Assembly: GCF_020400725.1 (NCBI RefSeq) | Contig: NZ_JAINVG010000012.1 | Span: forward strand, 1-64,000 | From: Streptomyces sp. NK15101 | Lineage (GTDB): Bacteria; Actinomycetota; Actinomycetes; Streptomycetales; Streptomycetaceae | Length of the DNA stretch: 64,000 nucleotides | Direction of reading: 5' to 3' | Shown here: positions 27,189-34,965 of the stretch, piece by piece | Layout: each line of letters begins with the position of its first letter | How positions within the stretch are numbered: position 1 is the first letter of the stretch | The notes under the pieces: generated by a model | The model's input: the letters and a program-made list of their open reading frames with translations, nothing else | Database searches by the model: none | What the model was told of the DNA's origin: nothing | Made by a program: the position numbers and the translations under genes

Positions 27189-28058
27189 CTACTGGGCAGG
27201 CATGGGTGCCTGGCCGGTGCGGAGGCGCCATAGGCGCATGAAGCAGCTCTGCTCGGTGCGGTCGAGCGCGATGGCTGCGGTGGCGGGGTCGCCGAGTCGC
27301 AGCAGTTCGCGGTCGTCTGCTGCGGTCCAGCGTCGGCGCGGGGGTGCGATCTTCATGTCTGCCGGACGCACCCAGGCCTGGATCGCGGCTGCGTTGGCCT
27401 TCTTGTGCTCCAGGGCGAGGCAGCCGGGGTAGTAGAGGTGCTCGGCAAGCTGCTGGGCCTGCTCCTTCCAGTACGTGATGACGTAGACCTGGTCGCGGGT
27501 GTTGCGGCGGGCGATGCGCTCGGCGCCCGTGATCTTCTTCGTGTAGTGACACAGGTACGCGGCCACGGCCGTACTGGCCGACGTGAACGAGAGGAACGGG
27601 ATGCCCTCTGCAGTCCAGCCGAGCGACCCGTCGGCGTCGATGACGCCGCGCAGGTAGTCGGGCCGGGAGAACTCGACGCGAGGCGGCCGAATGGTCCTGG
27701 ACTTCTTGCCGTAGGGGATTCCGAGCTCGTTGATGATGGTTCTGGCTTCGAGTGCGCACAGCGTCCATGTGGCCGAGTGGTGCTGCTCGGCGAAGTTGGT
27801 GGTGCGGACCCGCTCAGTGACGGAGCTGTAGTACGGGGTCAGGCGCTGGAACTCGCGGAGGATGTGGATGTCCCGCGCGTTGATCTCGGCGGTCAGCTTG
27901 CCCTTCTGGCCCGCGCCGCGGGCCAGGTGCCCGTCGGCCTGCAGGAAGCCGAACATGTAGGCGTACTCGGGGTTCTCCAGGTCCATGAAGGACGGCGCGG
28001 CGGGTGTGAGGGCACTGATGTCGAACAGTGCGGGCGCGCTAGGGTCCTGTTCAGCCAT
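27189..28058 (-). CDS. free-standing LAGLIDADG homing endonuclease-like protein with SANT/Myb-like tail
   Basis: A 289-residue protein with two LAGLIDADG motifs, MFGFLQADG (residues 35-43) and LRGVIDADG (136-144). Both keep the acidic residue that binds the catalytic metal, and the spacing is that of a monomeric two-repeat homing endonuclease. Residues 242-281 (RRRWTAADDRELLRLGDP onward) look like a SANT/Myb-type helical DNA-binding domain. The ATG (MAEQDPSAPALF) has AGGAAGG about ten bases upstream. By eye the gene is less GC-biased than its neighbours, suggesting transfer. It is not inside an intein or a recognisable intron. Related stand-alone proteins also occur in phages and as WhiA-like regulators, so nuclease activity is inferred only. 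Confidence 0.75.
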   Translation of the reverse strand: MAEQDPSAPALFDISALTPAAPSFMDLENPEYAYMFGFLQADGHLARGAGQKGKLTAEINARDIHILREFQRLTPYYSSVTERVRTTNFAEQHHSATWTLCALEARTIINELGIPYGKKSRTIRPPRVEFSRPDYLRGVIDADGSLGWTAEGIPFLSFTSASTAVAAYLCHYTKKITGAERIARRNTRDQVYVITYWKEQAQQLAEHLYYPGCLALEHKKANAAAIQAWVRPADMKIAPPRRRWTAADDRELLRLGDPATAAIALDRTEQSCFMRLWRLRTGQAPMPAQ

Positions 28059-28084
28059 GGGAAGTGTTGCCTTCCTGATGGTGA

Positions 28085-28120
28085 GGCCCTCGGCCGGGAC
28101 GGCAATCCCGGTCGAGGGCC
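28085..28120 (-). other. hairpin in the leader of the LAGLIDADG gene
   Basis: GGCCCTCGGCCGGGA pairs with TCCCGGTCGAGGGCC (15-bp arms, one mismatch, six-base loop), 27 bases before the start codon. It could be an upstream terminator or a leader structure. Similar gene-separating hairpins are frequent in actinobacterial mobile elements. Confidence 0.55.
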
Positions 28121-28199
28121 GTTCTGTATGGAGTTGTTTCGACGTTAGGGCGCGTCTTCGGGTGGCGTGTGGGTGATCGAGGGGGTTCACCCGGACGTG

Positions 28200-28964
28200 T
28201 CAGAGTTCGCGGTGGACCTTGGTGTTGGAGGCCTGGGCGCGGGGGCGGACCACCAGGAGGTCGATGTTGACGTGCGGGGGGCGGGTGCAGGCCCAGGTGA
28301 TGGTGTCGGCCACGTCGTCGGCGGTGAGGGGTTCGGCGACGCCCGCGTAGACCTTGGCCGCCTTGTCGGTGTCGCCGCGGAAGCGGGTGGTGGCGAACTC
28401 GTCGGTCTTGACCATGCCGGGGGCGATCTCGATGACGCGGACCGGGGTGCCGACGATCTCCAGGCGGAGGGTCTCGGCGAGGACGCGGGCGCCGTTCTTG
28501 GCGGCGACGTAGCCGGCGCCGCCCTCGTAGGTGGAGTGGCCGGCGGTGGAGGAGAGGACGACCACCGTGCCGTCGCCGCTGGCGGTGAGGGCGGGGAGCA
28601 GGGCCTGGGTCATGTTCAGGGTGCCGAGGACGTTGACCTCGTACATCCGGCGCCAGTCCTCGGGGTCGCCGGTGGCGACGGGGTCGGCGCCGAGGGCGCC
28701 GCCGGCGTTGTTGACGAGGACGGCGAGGGTGCGGAAGGCGGTGGCGAAGTCGTCGACGGCGGCGCGGTCGGTGACGTCGAGGGCATAGGCGGTGGCCTGG
28801 TGGCCGGCTTCGTTGATCTCGGCGGCGAGGGCTTCGATGCGGTCCTTGCGGCGGGCGGTGAGGACCACTCGGTAGCCGGCGGCGGCCAGCTGTCGGGCGG
28901 TGGCGGCGCCGATTCCGCTGCTTGCTCCGGTGATGACGGCGATGGGGGTACCGGGGCCGGTCAT
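28200..28964 (-). CDS. SDR-family NADP-dependent oxidoreductase
   Basis: A 254-residue classical short-chain dehydrogenase. The cofactor motif is ITGASSGIGAATARQL near residue 12, with the Arg-rich VLTARRKDR segment favouring NADP. The structural motif is LVNNAGG. The catalytic triad is Ser in VVVLSSTAG, then Tyr-x-x-x-Lys as YVAAKNG. It resembles YdfG-like serine/3-hydroxyacid dehydrogenases (VRVIEIAPGMVKTDEF). AGGAG lies before the ATG; the longer frame upstream overlaps the next gene and is rejected. Substrate is unknown. Confidence 0.88.
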   Translation of the reverse strand: MTGPGTPIAVITGASSGIGAATARQLAAAGYRVVLTARRKDRIEALAAEINEAGHQATAYALDVTDRAAVDDFATAFRTLAVLVNNAGGALGADPVATGDPEDWRRMYEVNVLGTLNMTQALLPALTASGDGTVVVLSSTAGHSTYEGGAGYVAAKNGARVLAETLRLEIVGTPVRVIEIAPGMVKTDEFATTRFRGDTDKAAKVYAGVAEPLTADDVADTITWACTRPPHVNIDLLVVRPRAQASNTKVHREL

Positions 28965-29029
28965 GACGTGCTCCTCGCGCAGGTGGTCGATTACGTCGAT
29001 CGCCTGGTCAGGATAGGTCGGGGCGTGGT

Positions 29030-29365
29030 TCAGCGGCCGCGTGGGGCGTACATGATCACGGCCATGCCGGCGAGGCAGATCAGGGCGCCGGTGACGTCCC
29101 AGCGGTCGGGGCGGTAGCCGTCGGCGGTCATGCCCCAGGCGAGGGAGCCGGCGACGAACACTCCGCCGTAGGCGGCGAGGACGCGGCCGAACTCGGCGTC
29201 GGGCTGGAGGGTGGCGACGAAGCCGTAGGTGCCGAGGGCGATGACTCCCGCGCCGATCCAGAGCCAGCCGCGGTGTTCCCGTACGCCTTGCCAGACGAGC
29301 CAGGCGCCGCCGATCTCGAAGAGGGCGGCGAGGGCGAAGAGGGCGATGGAGCGGGTGATCGGCAT
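29030..29365 (-). CDS. YnfA-family (UPF0060) membrane protein
   Basis: A 111-residue protein with four hydrophobic helices, beginning [20 protein letters not shown], the signature of the YnfA/UPF0060 family related to small multidrug-resistance transporters. Conserved features include the Glu in the first helix (FEIGGAW), VRE-HRG after it, and [19 protein letters not shown]. It lies 65 bases upstream of the SDR gene in the same direction and may be co-transcribed. The transported substrate, if any, is unknown. Confidence 0.88.
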   Translation of the reverse strand: MPITRSIALFALAALFEIGGAWLVWQGVREHRGWLWIGAGVIALGTYGFVATLQPDAEFGRVLAAYGGVFVAGSLAWGMTADGYRPDRWDVTGALICLAGMAVIMYAPRGR

Positions 29366-29440
29366 GGGGGCAGCGTGTCATGGGACACGCGGGCTGATGG
29401 GTTGTCAGAATATGTGATGAGTTGTGGTTATTTTGGGTCC

Positions 29441-29923
29441 ATGCGTGGATTGCGGAAAGGTGTGCTCGGGGTCGCTCTCGCGACCGTGGTGGTGGGTGTG
29501 GGTACCGGTGCCGGTGCCGTGGTGCCGGCGGTGGGCGGGGCCGAGGCGGATCTGTCTCATCACGGGCATGTCTCCCTCTGGGGCGGGAGGGTCGGGGTCT
29601 GGCTGGTGAGTGAGAACCACGGGCCCTCGGACGTCTCCCAGGCGACGGTCCGCCTCGCCTTCTCCCAGCCGATGGCGGGTGGCCAGGAGCTGCCTCCGGA
29701 CTGTCTGTGGAGCAGCGACCGGGTGGTGTCCTGCCGGACGGGTGAGCTGCGGGCCGCGGGCGGTACCGGTGAGCTGGCGCTCGACCTGCGGACCGCGGCC
29801 CTCCCGGACGAGATGACGGTCGAGATCACCACGGCCTGGCGGGACGGGGTGGCCGACCGGAATCCCCGGAACGACCGGCACCGTGTTCTGGTGCTCGCCA
29901 CCGGGGATCCCTATGTCTTCTGA
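29441..29923 (+). CDS. secreted protein with a DUF11-like beta domain
   Basis: A 160-residue protein with a cleavable signal peptide (MRGLRKGVLGVALATVVVG, cleavage probably near AGAVVPA or GGAEA). The mature part looks like one immunoglobulin-like beta sandwich of the DUF11 type: VSENHGPSDVSQATVRLAFS resembles the usual N-x-G-P-S-x-x motif and VSCRTGELRAAGGTG the strand pair with a Cys. Two cysteines (DCLWSSDRVVSC) could form a disulfide. An upstream in-frame ATG eight codons earlier is possible. Such proteins are usual at Streptomyces cell surfaces. The function is unknown. It converges on the monooxygenase gene. Confidence 0.7.
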   Translation: MRGLRKGVLGVALATVVVGVGTGAGAVVPAVGGAEADLSHHGHVSLWGGRVGVWLVSENHGPSDVSQATVRLAFSQPMAGGQELPPDCLWSSDRVVSCRTGELRAAGGTGELALDLRTAALPDEMTVEITTAWRDGVADRNPRNDRHRVLVLATGDPYVF

Positions 29924-29937
29924 GGCGGGCTCGGCGT

Positions 29938-31353
29938 TCAGGGGGTCGCCCAGTGGACGTATCCGTCCGGGCGGACCAGTACCGCGGCCTTCTTCGCCGG
30001 GTCCGTCCAGGTGGCCCGCACGAGGTGCTCGGGGGTGACGGGGGCGGTCGCCGGCAGTGCCGGGGTCGCTCCCTCCGGGGCGATCAGGACGAACTCGCCC
30101 CGTCGGAGCAGCTCGTAGAGCCGTCCTTCGCGGAGGTGGGCGTCGGGTGCGCGGCGGCCCGAGGGGCGGTCGGCGTCCGGTGCGGGGGCGTAGGAGATGC
30201 CGATGCCGCTGAGCATGCCCATGGCGCGGGCCGAGGCGGGCGGGACCGCGTTCAGGAAGCGGGCGGCGAGGGAGCGGGCGGCGCGGGTGAGCGGGGTGTG
30301 GGCCATCGCGAGGCGGACGATGGCGCCGCTGCTGCGCAGCACCATGGCGCCGACGGGGTGGCGCTCGGACTGGTAGCTGTCGAGGAGGGCCTCGGGGTCG
30401 GGAGCCTCGCCGCGGAGTGCGGCGGTGAGCTTCCAGGAGAGGTTGGCGGCGTCCTGGAGGCCGGTGTTCATGCCCTGGCCGCCGGCGGGGGAGTGGACGT
30501 GGGCGGCGTCTCCGGCGAGGAAGGCGCGGCCGACGCGGTAGGCGGGGGCCTGGCGCTCGTCGCTGTGGAAGCGGGAGATCCAGCGGGCGTCGTGCATGCC
30601 GTGGTCCGTGCCGAAGGCCTTGCGGGCGATCTCGCGGACCTCGTCGAGGTCGACGGGCTCGCTGTCGGCGACCTGGCGGGAGCGGGTCCAGCCCATGACC
30701 CGGTACCAGCCGTCGCCGAAGGGGGCGAGGAAGGCGAAGGTGTCTCCGGAGCCGACGACGGTGAACGAGTCGGCGGGCTCCTCGGTCAGGCGCACGTCGG
30801 CGAGGACGATGGAGCGGATCACGGAGTGGCCGGGGAAGGGCAGGCCGAGGGCGGTGCGCACGGAGCTCCGGACGCCGTCCGTGCCGACCAGGTAGCGGGC
30901 GCGGAGGGCGAGCGGGGTGCCGTCGGGGTCGGTGAGTTCAGCGGTGACGCCGTCGGCGTCCTGGTGCAGGCCGCGCAGCTCCGTCCCGTACCGGAAGGTG
31001 ACGCCCGCGGCGGCCGCCCGGCGCTCCAGGAGGCGCTCGACCTCGTACTGCGGGGTGACGAGCAGGTGGTTGAAGCGGGTGGGCAGCCGGGTCAGGTCCA
31101 GGTCGAGGCGGCCGAAGAGCCGTGCGGTGGCCAGGGTGGTGCCGGTGGCGAGGAGTTCGTCCGCGAGGCCGCGGGCGTCGAGCTGCTCCAGGGTGCGGGC
31201 GTGGACGCCGAAGGCGCGGGTCATGTTGCCGAGGCCGCGCGGGCGGCGCTCGACGAGGGTGACGTCGATGCCGGCGGCGGCGAGGTCTCCGGCGAGCAGG
31301 AGCCCGGTGGGGCCCGCGCCGATGACCAGTACGTCCGTGTCCGTGGTGCTCAT
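29938..31353 (-). CDS. FAD-dependent aromatic hydroxylase-type monooxygenase
   Basis: A 471-residue flavoprotein of the phenol-hydroxylase/rifampicin-monooxygenase-like class. The dinucleotide motif is VLVIGAGPTGLLLAGDL with VERR at the strand end. The DG motif is YLVGTDGVRSSVR and the GD motif FLAGDAAHVHSPAGGQG. GGAGG precedes the ATG. It is divergent from a TetR gene, and the 114-bp gap carries repeated TGTTGG operators, so it is probably induced by its substrate through that regulator. This arrangement suits detoxification of an aromatic compound or antibiotic. The exact substrate is not readable. Confidence 0.88.
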   Translation of the reverse strand: MSTTDTDVLVIGAGPTGLLLAGDLAAAGIDVTLVERRPRGLGNMTRAFGVHARTLEQLDARGLADELLATGTTLATARLFGRLDLDLTRLPTRFNHLLVTPQYEVERLLERRAAAAGVTFRYGTELRGLHQDADGVTAELTDPDGTPLALRARYLVGTDGVRSSVRTALGLPFPGHSVIRSIVLADVRLTEEPADSFTVVGSGDTFAFLAPFGDGWYRVMGWTRSRQVADSEPVDLDEVREIARKAFGTDHGMHDARWISRFHSDERQAPAYRVGRAFLAGDAAHVHSPAGGQGMNTGLQDAANLSWKLTAALRGEAPDPEALLDSYQSERHPVGAMVLRSSGAIVRLAMAHTPLTRAARSLAARFLNAVPPASARAMGMLSGIGISYAPAPDADRPSGRRAPDAHLREGRLYELLRRGEFVLIAPEGATPALPATAPVTPEHLVRATWTDPAKKAAVLVRPDGYVHWATP

Positions 31354-31379
31354 GGCTGCCTCCAGGGTGCCCACGATCG

Positions 31380-31466
31380 TTTGCCAACAACTGTTGGTCA
31401 ACGCTTGTTGGCAACATTAGGGCGGCCCGAATGGCGTGTCAACACCTGTTGGCCTACAGTTGTTGG
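31380..31466. promoter_or_regulatory. operator cluster in the monooxygenase/TetR divergent region
   Basis: CCAACA-AC-TGTTGG is a palindrome at 31384-31397. A larger pair is TTGCCAACAA (31381-31390) with TTGTTGGCAA (31405-31414). Two weaker copies are CAACACCTGTTGG (31440-31452) and CTACAGTTGTTGG (31454-31466), the last ending two bases before the TetR start. They are probably bound by the adjacent TetR repressor. Confidence 0.8.
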
Positions 31467-31467
31467 C

Positions 31468-32028
31468 ATGACGACCGTCCGCCGCTCCGACGCCACCCGG
31501 GCCGCCATCCTGGAGGCCGCCCGCGAGCGGTTCGCCTCCGACGGGTACGAGCGCGCCACCATCCGTGCCATCGCCCGTGACGCCGGGATCGACCCGTCGA
31601 TGGTGATGCGCTACTACGGCAACAAGGAGGGGCTGTTCGCCGCCGCCTCCGAGGTCGACATCGGCCTCCCCGAGCTGGGCGCCCTGCCCGAGCGGCACGT
31701 CGGCGCCGTCCTGGTCGCCCACTTCCTGGAGCGCTGGGAGAGCGACGAGGTCCTCACCGCGATGCTGCGGGTGGGGGTCACCAACGAGGCCGGGGCCGCG
31801 CGCATGCGGGCGATCTTCGCCCAGCAGCTCGGCCCGGTCGCCAGGGGCGTCTGCCCCGATCCGGCGGACGCCCCGCGCCGGGCGGCGCTCGTCGCTTCCC
31901 AGATCCTCGGCATGGCCCTCGCCCGGTACGTGCTGCGTCTGTCGCCGGCCGTCGAGATGTCCGCCGAGGAGATCGTGGCGTGGCTGGCGCCCACCGTGCA
32001 GCGGTACCTCACCGCCGAGTCGCCTTGA
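31468..32028 (+). CDS. TetR/AcrR-family repressor of the adjacent monooxygenase
   Basis: A 186-residue TetR-family regulator. The N-terminal HTH is clear (ATRAAILEAARERFASDGYE, then TIRAIARDAGIDPSMVMRYY with the NKEGLF end). A C-terminal ligand/dimer domain begins near residue 70. The ATG lies directly after the last operator repeat, so the transcript is leaderless or nearly so and repression would be autoregulatory. It is divergent from the FAD monooxygenase gene, whose substrate is the likely inducer. A family label beyond TetR is not warranted. Confidence 0.9.
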   Translation: MTTVRRSDATRAAILEAARERFASDGYERATIRAIARDAGIDPSMVMRYYGNKEGLFAAASEVDIGLPELGALPERHVGAVLVAHFLERWESDEVLTAMLRVGVTNEAGAARMRAIFAQQLGPVARGVCPDPADAPRRAALVASQILGMALARYVLRLSPAVEMSAEEIVAWLAPTVQRYLTAESP

Positions 32029-32084
32029 GGGGGCCGGGCCTCGCTCCGGCCGGCCCGGTTCGTGACTCCGGGATGCCCGGTCCG

Positions 32085-32090
32085 TACAAT
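32085..32090 (+). promoter_or_regulatory. -10 box of a leaderless MarR transcript
   Basis: TACAAT stands six bases before the ATG of the MarR gene and there is no ribosome-binding sequence. Transcription would therefore start at or next to the start codon. Confidence 0.6.
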
Positions 32091-32096
32091 ATCTGC

Positions 32097-32582
32097 ATGA
32101 CGCAGAAGAGTTCCGTCCGGCGCGAGGCGCTCATGACCGAGCTGTACGGGGAAGCCCGCCGCTACATGGCCGCCTACGCCCTGTTCAACCAGGCCGTAGC
32201 CGACCACCTGGGGCTCCACCCGACCGACGTGCAGTGCCTGAACCTGCTCAGCCTGGAGGAAGGACCGGTCACCACCGGACGCATCGCCGAACTCACCGGG
32301 CTCACCACCGGCTCCGCCACCCGGCTCGTCGACCGGCTGGAGCGCTCCGGCTACGTGAGCCGCCGGCGCGACACCGAGGACCGGCGCCGGGTCCTGGTGG
32401 CGCTCGTCCCCGAGCGGATGGCGGAGCTCGGCGCCCTCTGGCGGAAGCTCAACGGCACCTGGGGCACGATGTTCGACGTCTACAGCGACGCCGAGGTCGC
32501 GCTGCTCATCGCCCACATGCGACGCACCGTCGAGGTCAGTGCCGCGCAGATCGAGCGGCTGCGCGGGGGCGACCTCGGCTGA
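32097..32582 (+). CDS. MarR-family transcriptional regulator
   Basis: A 161-residue MarR-type regulator. The dimerisation helix is QAVADHLGLHPTDVQCLNLL, the recognition helix is in LTGLTTGSATRLVDRLERSG, and the wing has YVSRRRDTEDRRRVLVAL with the conserved D-x-R. It is probably translated from a leaderless message (TACAAT six bases before the ATG). It lies 68 bases after the TetR gene and is separately promoted. Its target is unknown, and no obvious efflux or enzyme gene is divergent from it. Confidence 0.88.
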   Translation: MTQKSSVRREALMTELYGEARRYMAAYALFNQAVADHLGLHPTDVQCLNLLSLEEGPVTTGRIAELTGLTTGSATRLVDRLERSGYVSRRRDTEDRRRVLVALVPERMAELGALWRKLNGTWGTMFDVYSDAEVALLIAHMRRTVEVSAAQIERLRGGDLG

Positions 32583-32605
32583 CGGGGCCTTCCGGCAAGT
32601 GCCTT

Positions 32606-33343
32606 CTAGTGGGCTGCCGCCCCGCCGAACTCCCTCACCGCGTCGGAGACGATCGCCTCCAGGCGCGCGTGGTGCGCGCCGCGCCAGTAGACCCTGCCGC
32701 ACTCCACGCACTGCGCGAACACGTCGTACGTCTTCTCGGTGCCCTGCTCCAGGCGCTCGCGGACCGTGTCCTTGTCGGCGTCGCTCAGCTCCCCGTTGCA
32801 CGCCGTGCAGCGGGTCCAGGGCGCCAGCGGAGGGGCGAACCGCTCCAGTACGTCACGGAGTTGGTCGTCAGGCCGGTCGCTGTAGACGTAGGCGCCCGCC
32901 CACAGTTCGCGGCGGCGCAGCAGGCCGCGGTCCCGCGAGAGCATCACGCGCCGCTCGCGCGCGGAGAGAGCGGCGAGGGCGGGGTCGCCGATGTCCTCGC
33001 TCTCGTACGCCGCGTCCACGCCGAGCAGTCGCAGGCGCCGGGCGAGCGTGCCGAGGTGCACGTCCAGCAGGAACCGGAGCGGTGCGCCCGGCACCGGCTG
33101 CGGGCGGGCCACGTCCTCCACCTCGACGGTCTCGCCCGTGCCGGGGACGTGCGAGGCGTCGACGGGCCGCCCGTCCACCAGCAGCCGGCCGGCCTCGGTG
33201 AGCGGCACGCCCAGGGACTCCACGACGTGGCCGAGCGACGAGGTGCCGTCGGTGGTCAGCGGGGTGCGGCCCGAGCGGCGGTCTGCCGGGACGAAGAGGT
33301 GGAGGGCGGGGGCGAAGCTGATCTGGATCTGCGGTCCGTTCAC
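32606..33343 (-). CDS. Mut7-C RNase-domain protein with ubiquitin-like N terminus
   Basis: A 245-residue protein combining an N-terminal ubiquitin/ThiS-like domain (about residues 1-85, ending VEVEDVARP) with a PIN-like Mut7-C domain. The RNase part carries RFLLDVHLGTLARRLRLLG (acidic site), RRVMLSRDRGLLRR, and a zinc ribbon with CTACNGEL and CVECGRVYW. The GTG start (MNGPQIQISFAP) gives the canonical N terminus. No strong ribosome site is visible, and the longer frame upstream is not family sequence. Substrate and physiological role are unknown, though the class is predicted to act on RNA. It converges on the MarR gene. Confidence 0.85.
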   Translation of the reverse strand: MNGPQIQISFAPALHLFVPADRRSGRTPLTTDGTSSLGHVVESLGVPLTEAGRLLVDGRPVDASHVPGTGETVEVEDVARPQPVPGAPLRFLLDVHLGTLARRLRLLGVDAAYESEDIGDPALAALSARERRVMLSRDRGLLRRRELWAGAYVYSDRPDDQLRDVLERFAPPLAPWTRCTACNGELSDADKDTVRERLEQGTEKTYDVFAQCVECGRVYWRGAHHARLEAIVSDAVREFGGAAAH

Positions 33344-33509
33344 GGGGACCAGGATGGCATCGGGGCTCGGGTGGCGGCCAGGGAATTCGGCCCTTGCCGG
33401 GCCGAGGGCCTCGGCCCCCTGGGTCGGGGCCCGCACCTCCAGGGCGGCGCGCGAGGGGGTGCGGGCTCAGGCGCGGGAGCCTGGGCGCGGCTATGGGCGC
33501 CGTTCCGTC

Positions 33510-33547
33510 GTGGGCGGTCGTTCCGCCCCGGCGGAACGACCGCTCAC
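33510..33547. repeat. intergenic long inverted repeat, family copy 2
   Basis: GTGGGCGGTCGTTCCGCC and GCGGAACGACCGCTCAC pair over about 17 bp with a CCG loop and one mismatch. The arms share their core with the copy at 16323-16383. It lies in the gap between the Mut7-C and NmrA-like genes. Confidence 0.75.
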
Positions 33548-33555
33548 AACGCGGG

Positions 33556-34407
33556 TCAAGGGCGGAAGGCATCCGCGTGGTCCGTGGCCCAGGTGGTGAA
33601 GGTGCGGGCGGGGTGGCCCGTCAGGTCTTCGACCGTTCTGGTCAGGGGGGTCGGGCGGCCGTCGTGGGAGGCCCAGTAGGAGAGCAGGGCGTCCGCGAAC
33701 GGCTCCGGGACGAAGGCCGCCACCGAGCTCTTCCACTCCTCGGGAGTGACCGTCCTGTACCGCGCCGGGCGGCCCGTCACCTCCGCCAGGATCGCCAGCT
33801 GATCGGTGAAGTCCAGTGATTCGGGGCCGGTCAGCAGGTATGAGGAGCCGCGCAGCCGGGGATCGGTGAGCACCGCGAAGGCGGCCTCGGCGACGTCCCG
33901 CTCATGGATCGGGTCGCCGTACGCGTGCGGGTACGGCAGCGCCGGACCCTGGCCGCCCTTGAGCGCCCCTGCCCACTGCAGGGCGTTGGTGGCGAAGGCG
34001 CCCGGCTGGAGGTGGGTGACCTCGAAGGCGCCGGACTCCGCGGCGGCCGACAGGGCGCGCTCGGCCGCGAGGTGCGAGGCCGCGACGGCGTTCTCGGCGG
34101 CGTCCGGCGCGAGGACGGAGCTGGAGGAGAGCAGGACGACGTGCTCGACGCCGGCGGCGCGGGCCCGGTCGGCGAAGGTGCCGGCGTGCGCGGCCTCGGC
34201 GTACAGGAAGACGGAGTCGACGCCTTCCAGGGCGGCGTCGAAGGTGGCCGGATCGGCGAGGTCGCAGCGCACGGTGTCGACGCCCGGGGGTGGGGAGAGG
34301 TCCGCGGGGTTCTTGGATCCGGCCCTGGTCCTGACGCCCGCGGCGTCCAGCAGGCCGAGCAGGGTGGCGGCGACGCGGCCGCGGCTTCCGGTGACGAGAA
34401 CGGTCAT
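33556..34407 (-). CDS. NmrA/SDR-like NAD(P)-binding protein
   Basis: A 283-residue atypical SDR of the NmrA-like/QOR2 type. The cofactor motif is TVLVTGSRGRVAATLLGLL at the N terminus, followed by SVFLYAE and VVLLSSSSVL strands. A middle segment IHERDVAEAAFAVLTD is typical of the family. The catalytic Tyr-Lys pair of classical SDRs is absent, as in NmrA-like regulators or reductases. GGAGGCCCCTC precedes the ATG. It is divergent from a GNAT gene. Its substrate and whether it acts as an enzyme or redox sensor are unknown. Confidence 0.85.
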   Translation of the reverse strand: MTVLVTGSRGRVAATLLGLLDAAGVRTRAGSKNPADLSPPPGVDTVRCDLADPATFDAALEGVDSVFLYAEAAHAGTFADRARAAGVEHVVLLSSSSVLAPDAAENAVAASHLAAERALSAAAESGAFEVTHLQPGAFATNALQWAGALKGGQGPALPYPHAYGDPIHERDVAEAAFAVLTDPRLRGSSYLLTGPESLDFTDQLAILAEVTGRPARYRTVTPEEWKSSVAAFVPEPFADALLSYWASHDGRPTPLTRTVEDLTGHPARTFTTWATDHADAFRP

Positions 34408-34518
34408 GAGGGGCCTCCGAGCTTCTCTGCGCGATGCATTCTCTGTGTTGCACAGATAAATATCCGTGATCGCACCTTGCCCGTCAACCCTGAGAAAACC
34501 TGGGGTACCGTCCCCGCC

Positions 34519-34965
34519 ATGAAGATCATCGACCTGGCCCCCGGCGACCCCCGGCTGGAGAGCGACCTCCTGCCGGTCCTCCGTGAACTCCGCCCCCACC
34601 TCACCCCAGAACTCTTCCGCGAGGTCTACGAGGCCGGCCACCCCGAGGGGCTGCGGTTCACCGCCGCCTACACGGACGCCGGCCGCTGCGTCGGCGCGGC
34701 CGGCTGGCGGATCGTCAACAACACCAGTTCCCTGCGCAAGCTCTACGTCGACGACCTGGTGACCGCCGCCGCCGACCGCTCCACCGGCGTCGGACACGCG
34801 CTCGTCGCCCACCTGGAGGACCACGCCCGCGCGGCCGGGTGCCACGAGCTCAACCTCGACTCCGGCACCCACCGCACCGGCGCCCACCGCTTCTACCTGC
34901 GTGAGCGCTTCGACATCGTGGCCTTCCACTTCACCCGGCCGCTCACCGCCCCCGACGCCGGCTGA
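34519..34965 (+). CDS. GNAT-family N-acetyltransferase
   Basis: A 148-residue acetyltransferase. The acetyl-CoA site is in KLYVDDLVTAAADRSTGVGHALVAHLE, where the usual R/Q-x-x-G-x-G/A is STGVGHA, and the C-terminal beta bulge is HRTGAHRFYLRERFDIVAFHF. The N-terminal LVPVLRELRPHLTPELF fits GNAT helix 1. TACCGT lies eight bases before the ATG and may be a -10 box, with no ribosome site. Its 3' end overlaps that of a converging GNAT gene by 73 bases. Substrate is unknown. Confidence 0.85.
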   Translation: MKIIDLAPGDPRLESDLLPVLRELRPHLTPELFREVYEAGHPEGLRFTAAYTDAGRCVGAAGWRIVNNTSSLRKLYVDDLVTAAADRSTGVGHALVAHLEDHARAAGCHELNLDSGTHRTGAHRFYLRERFDIVAFHFTRPLTAPDAG

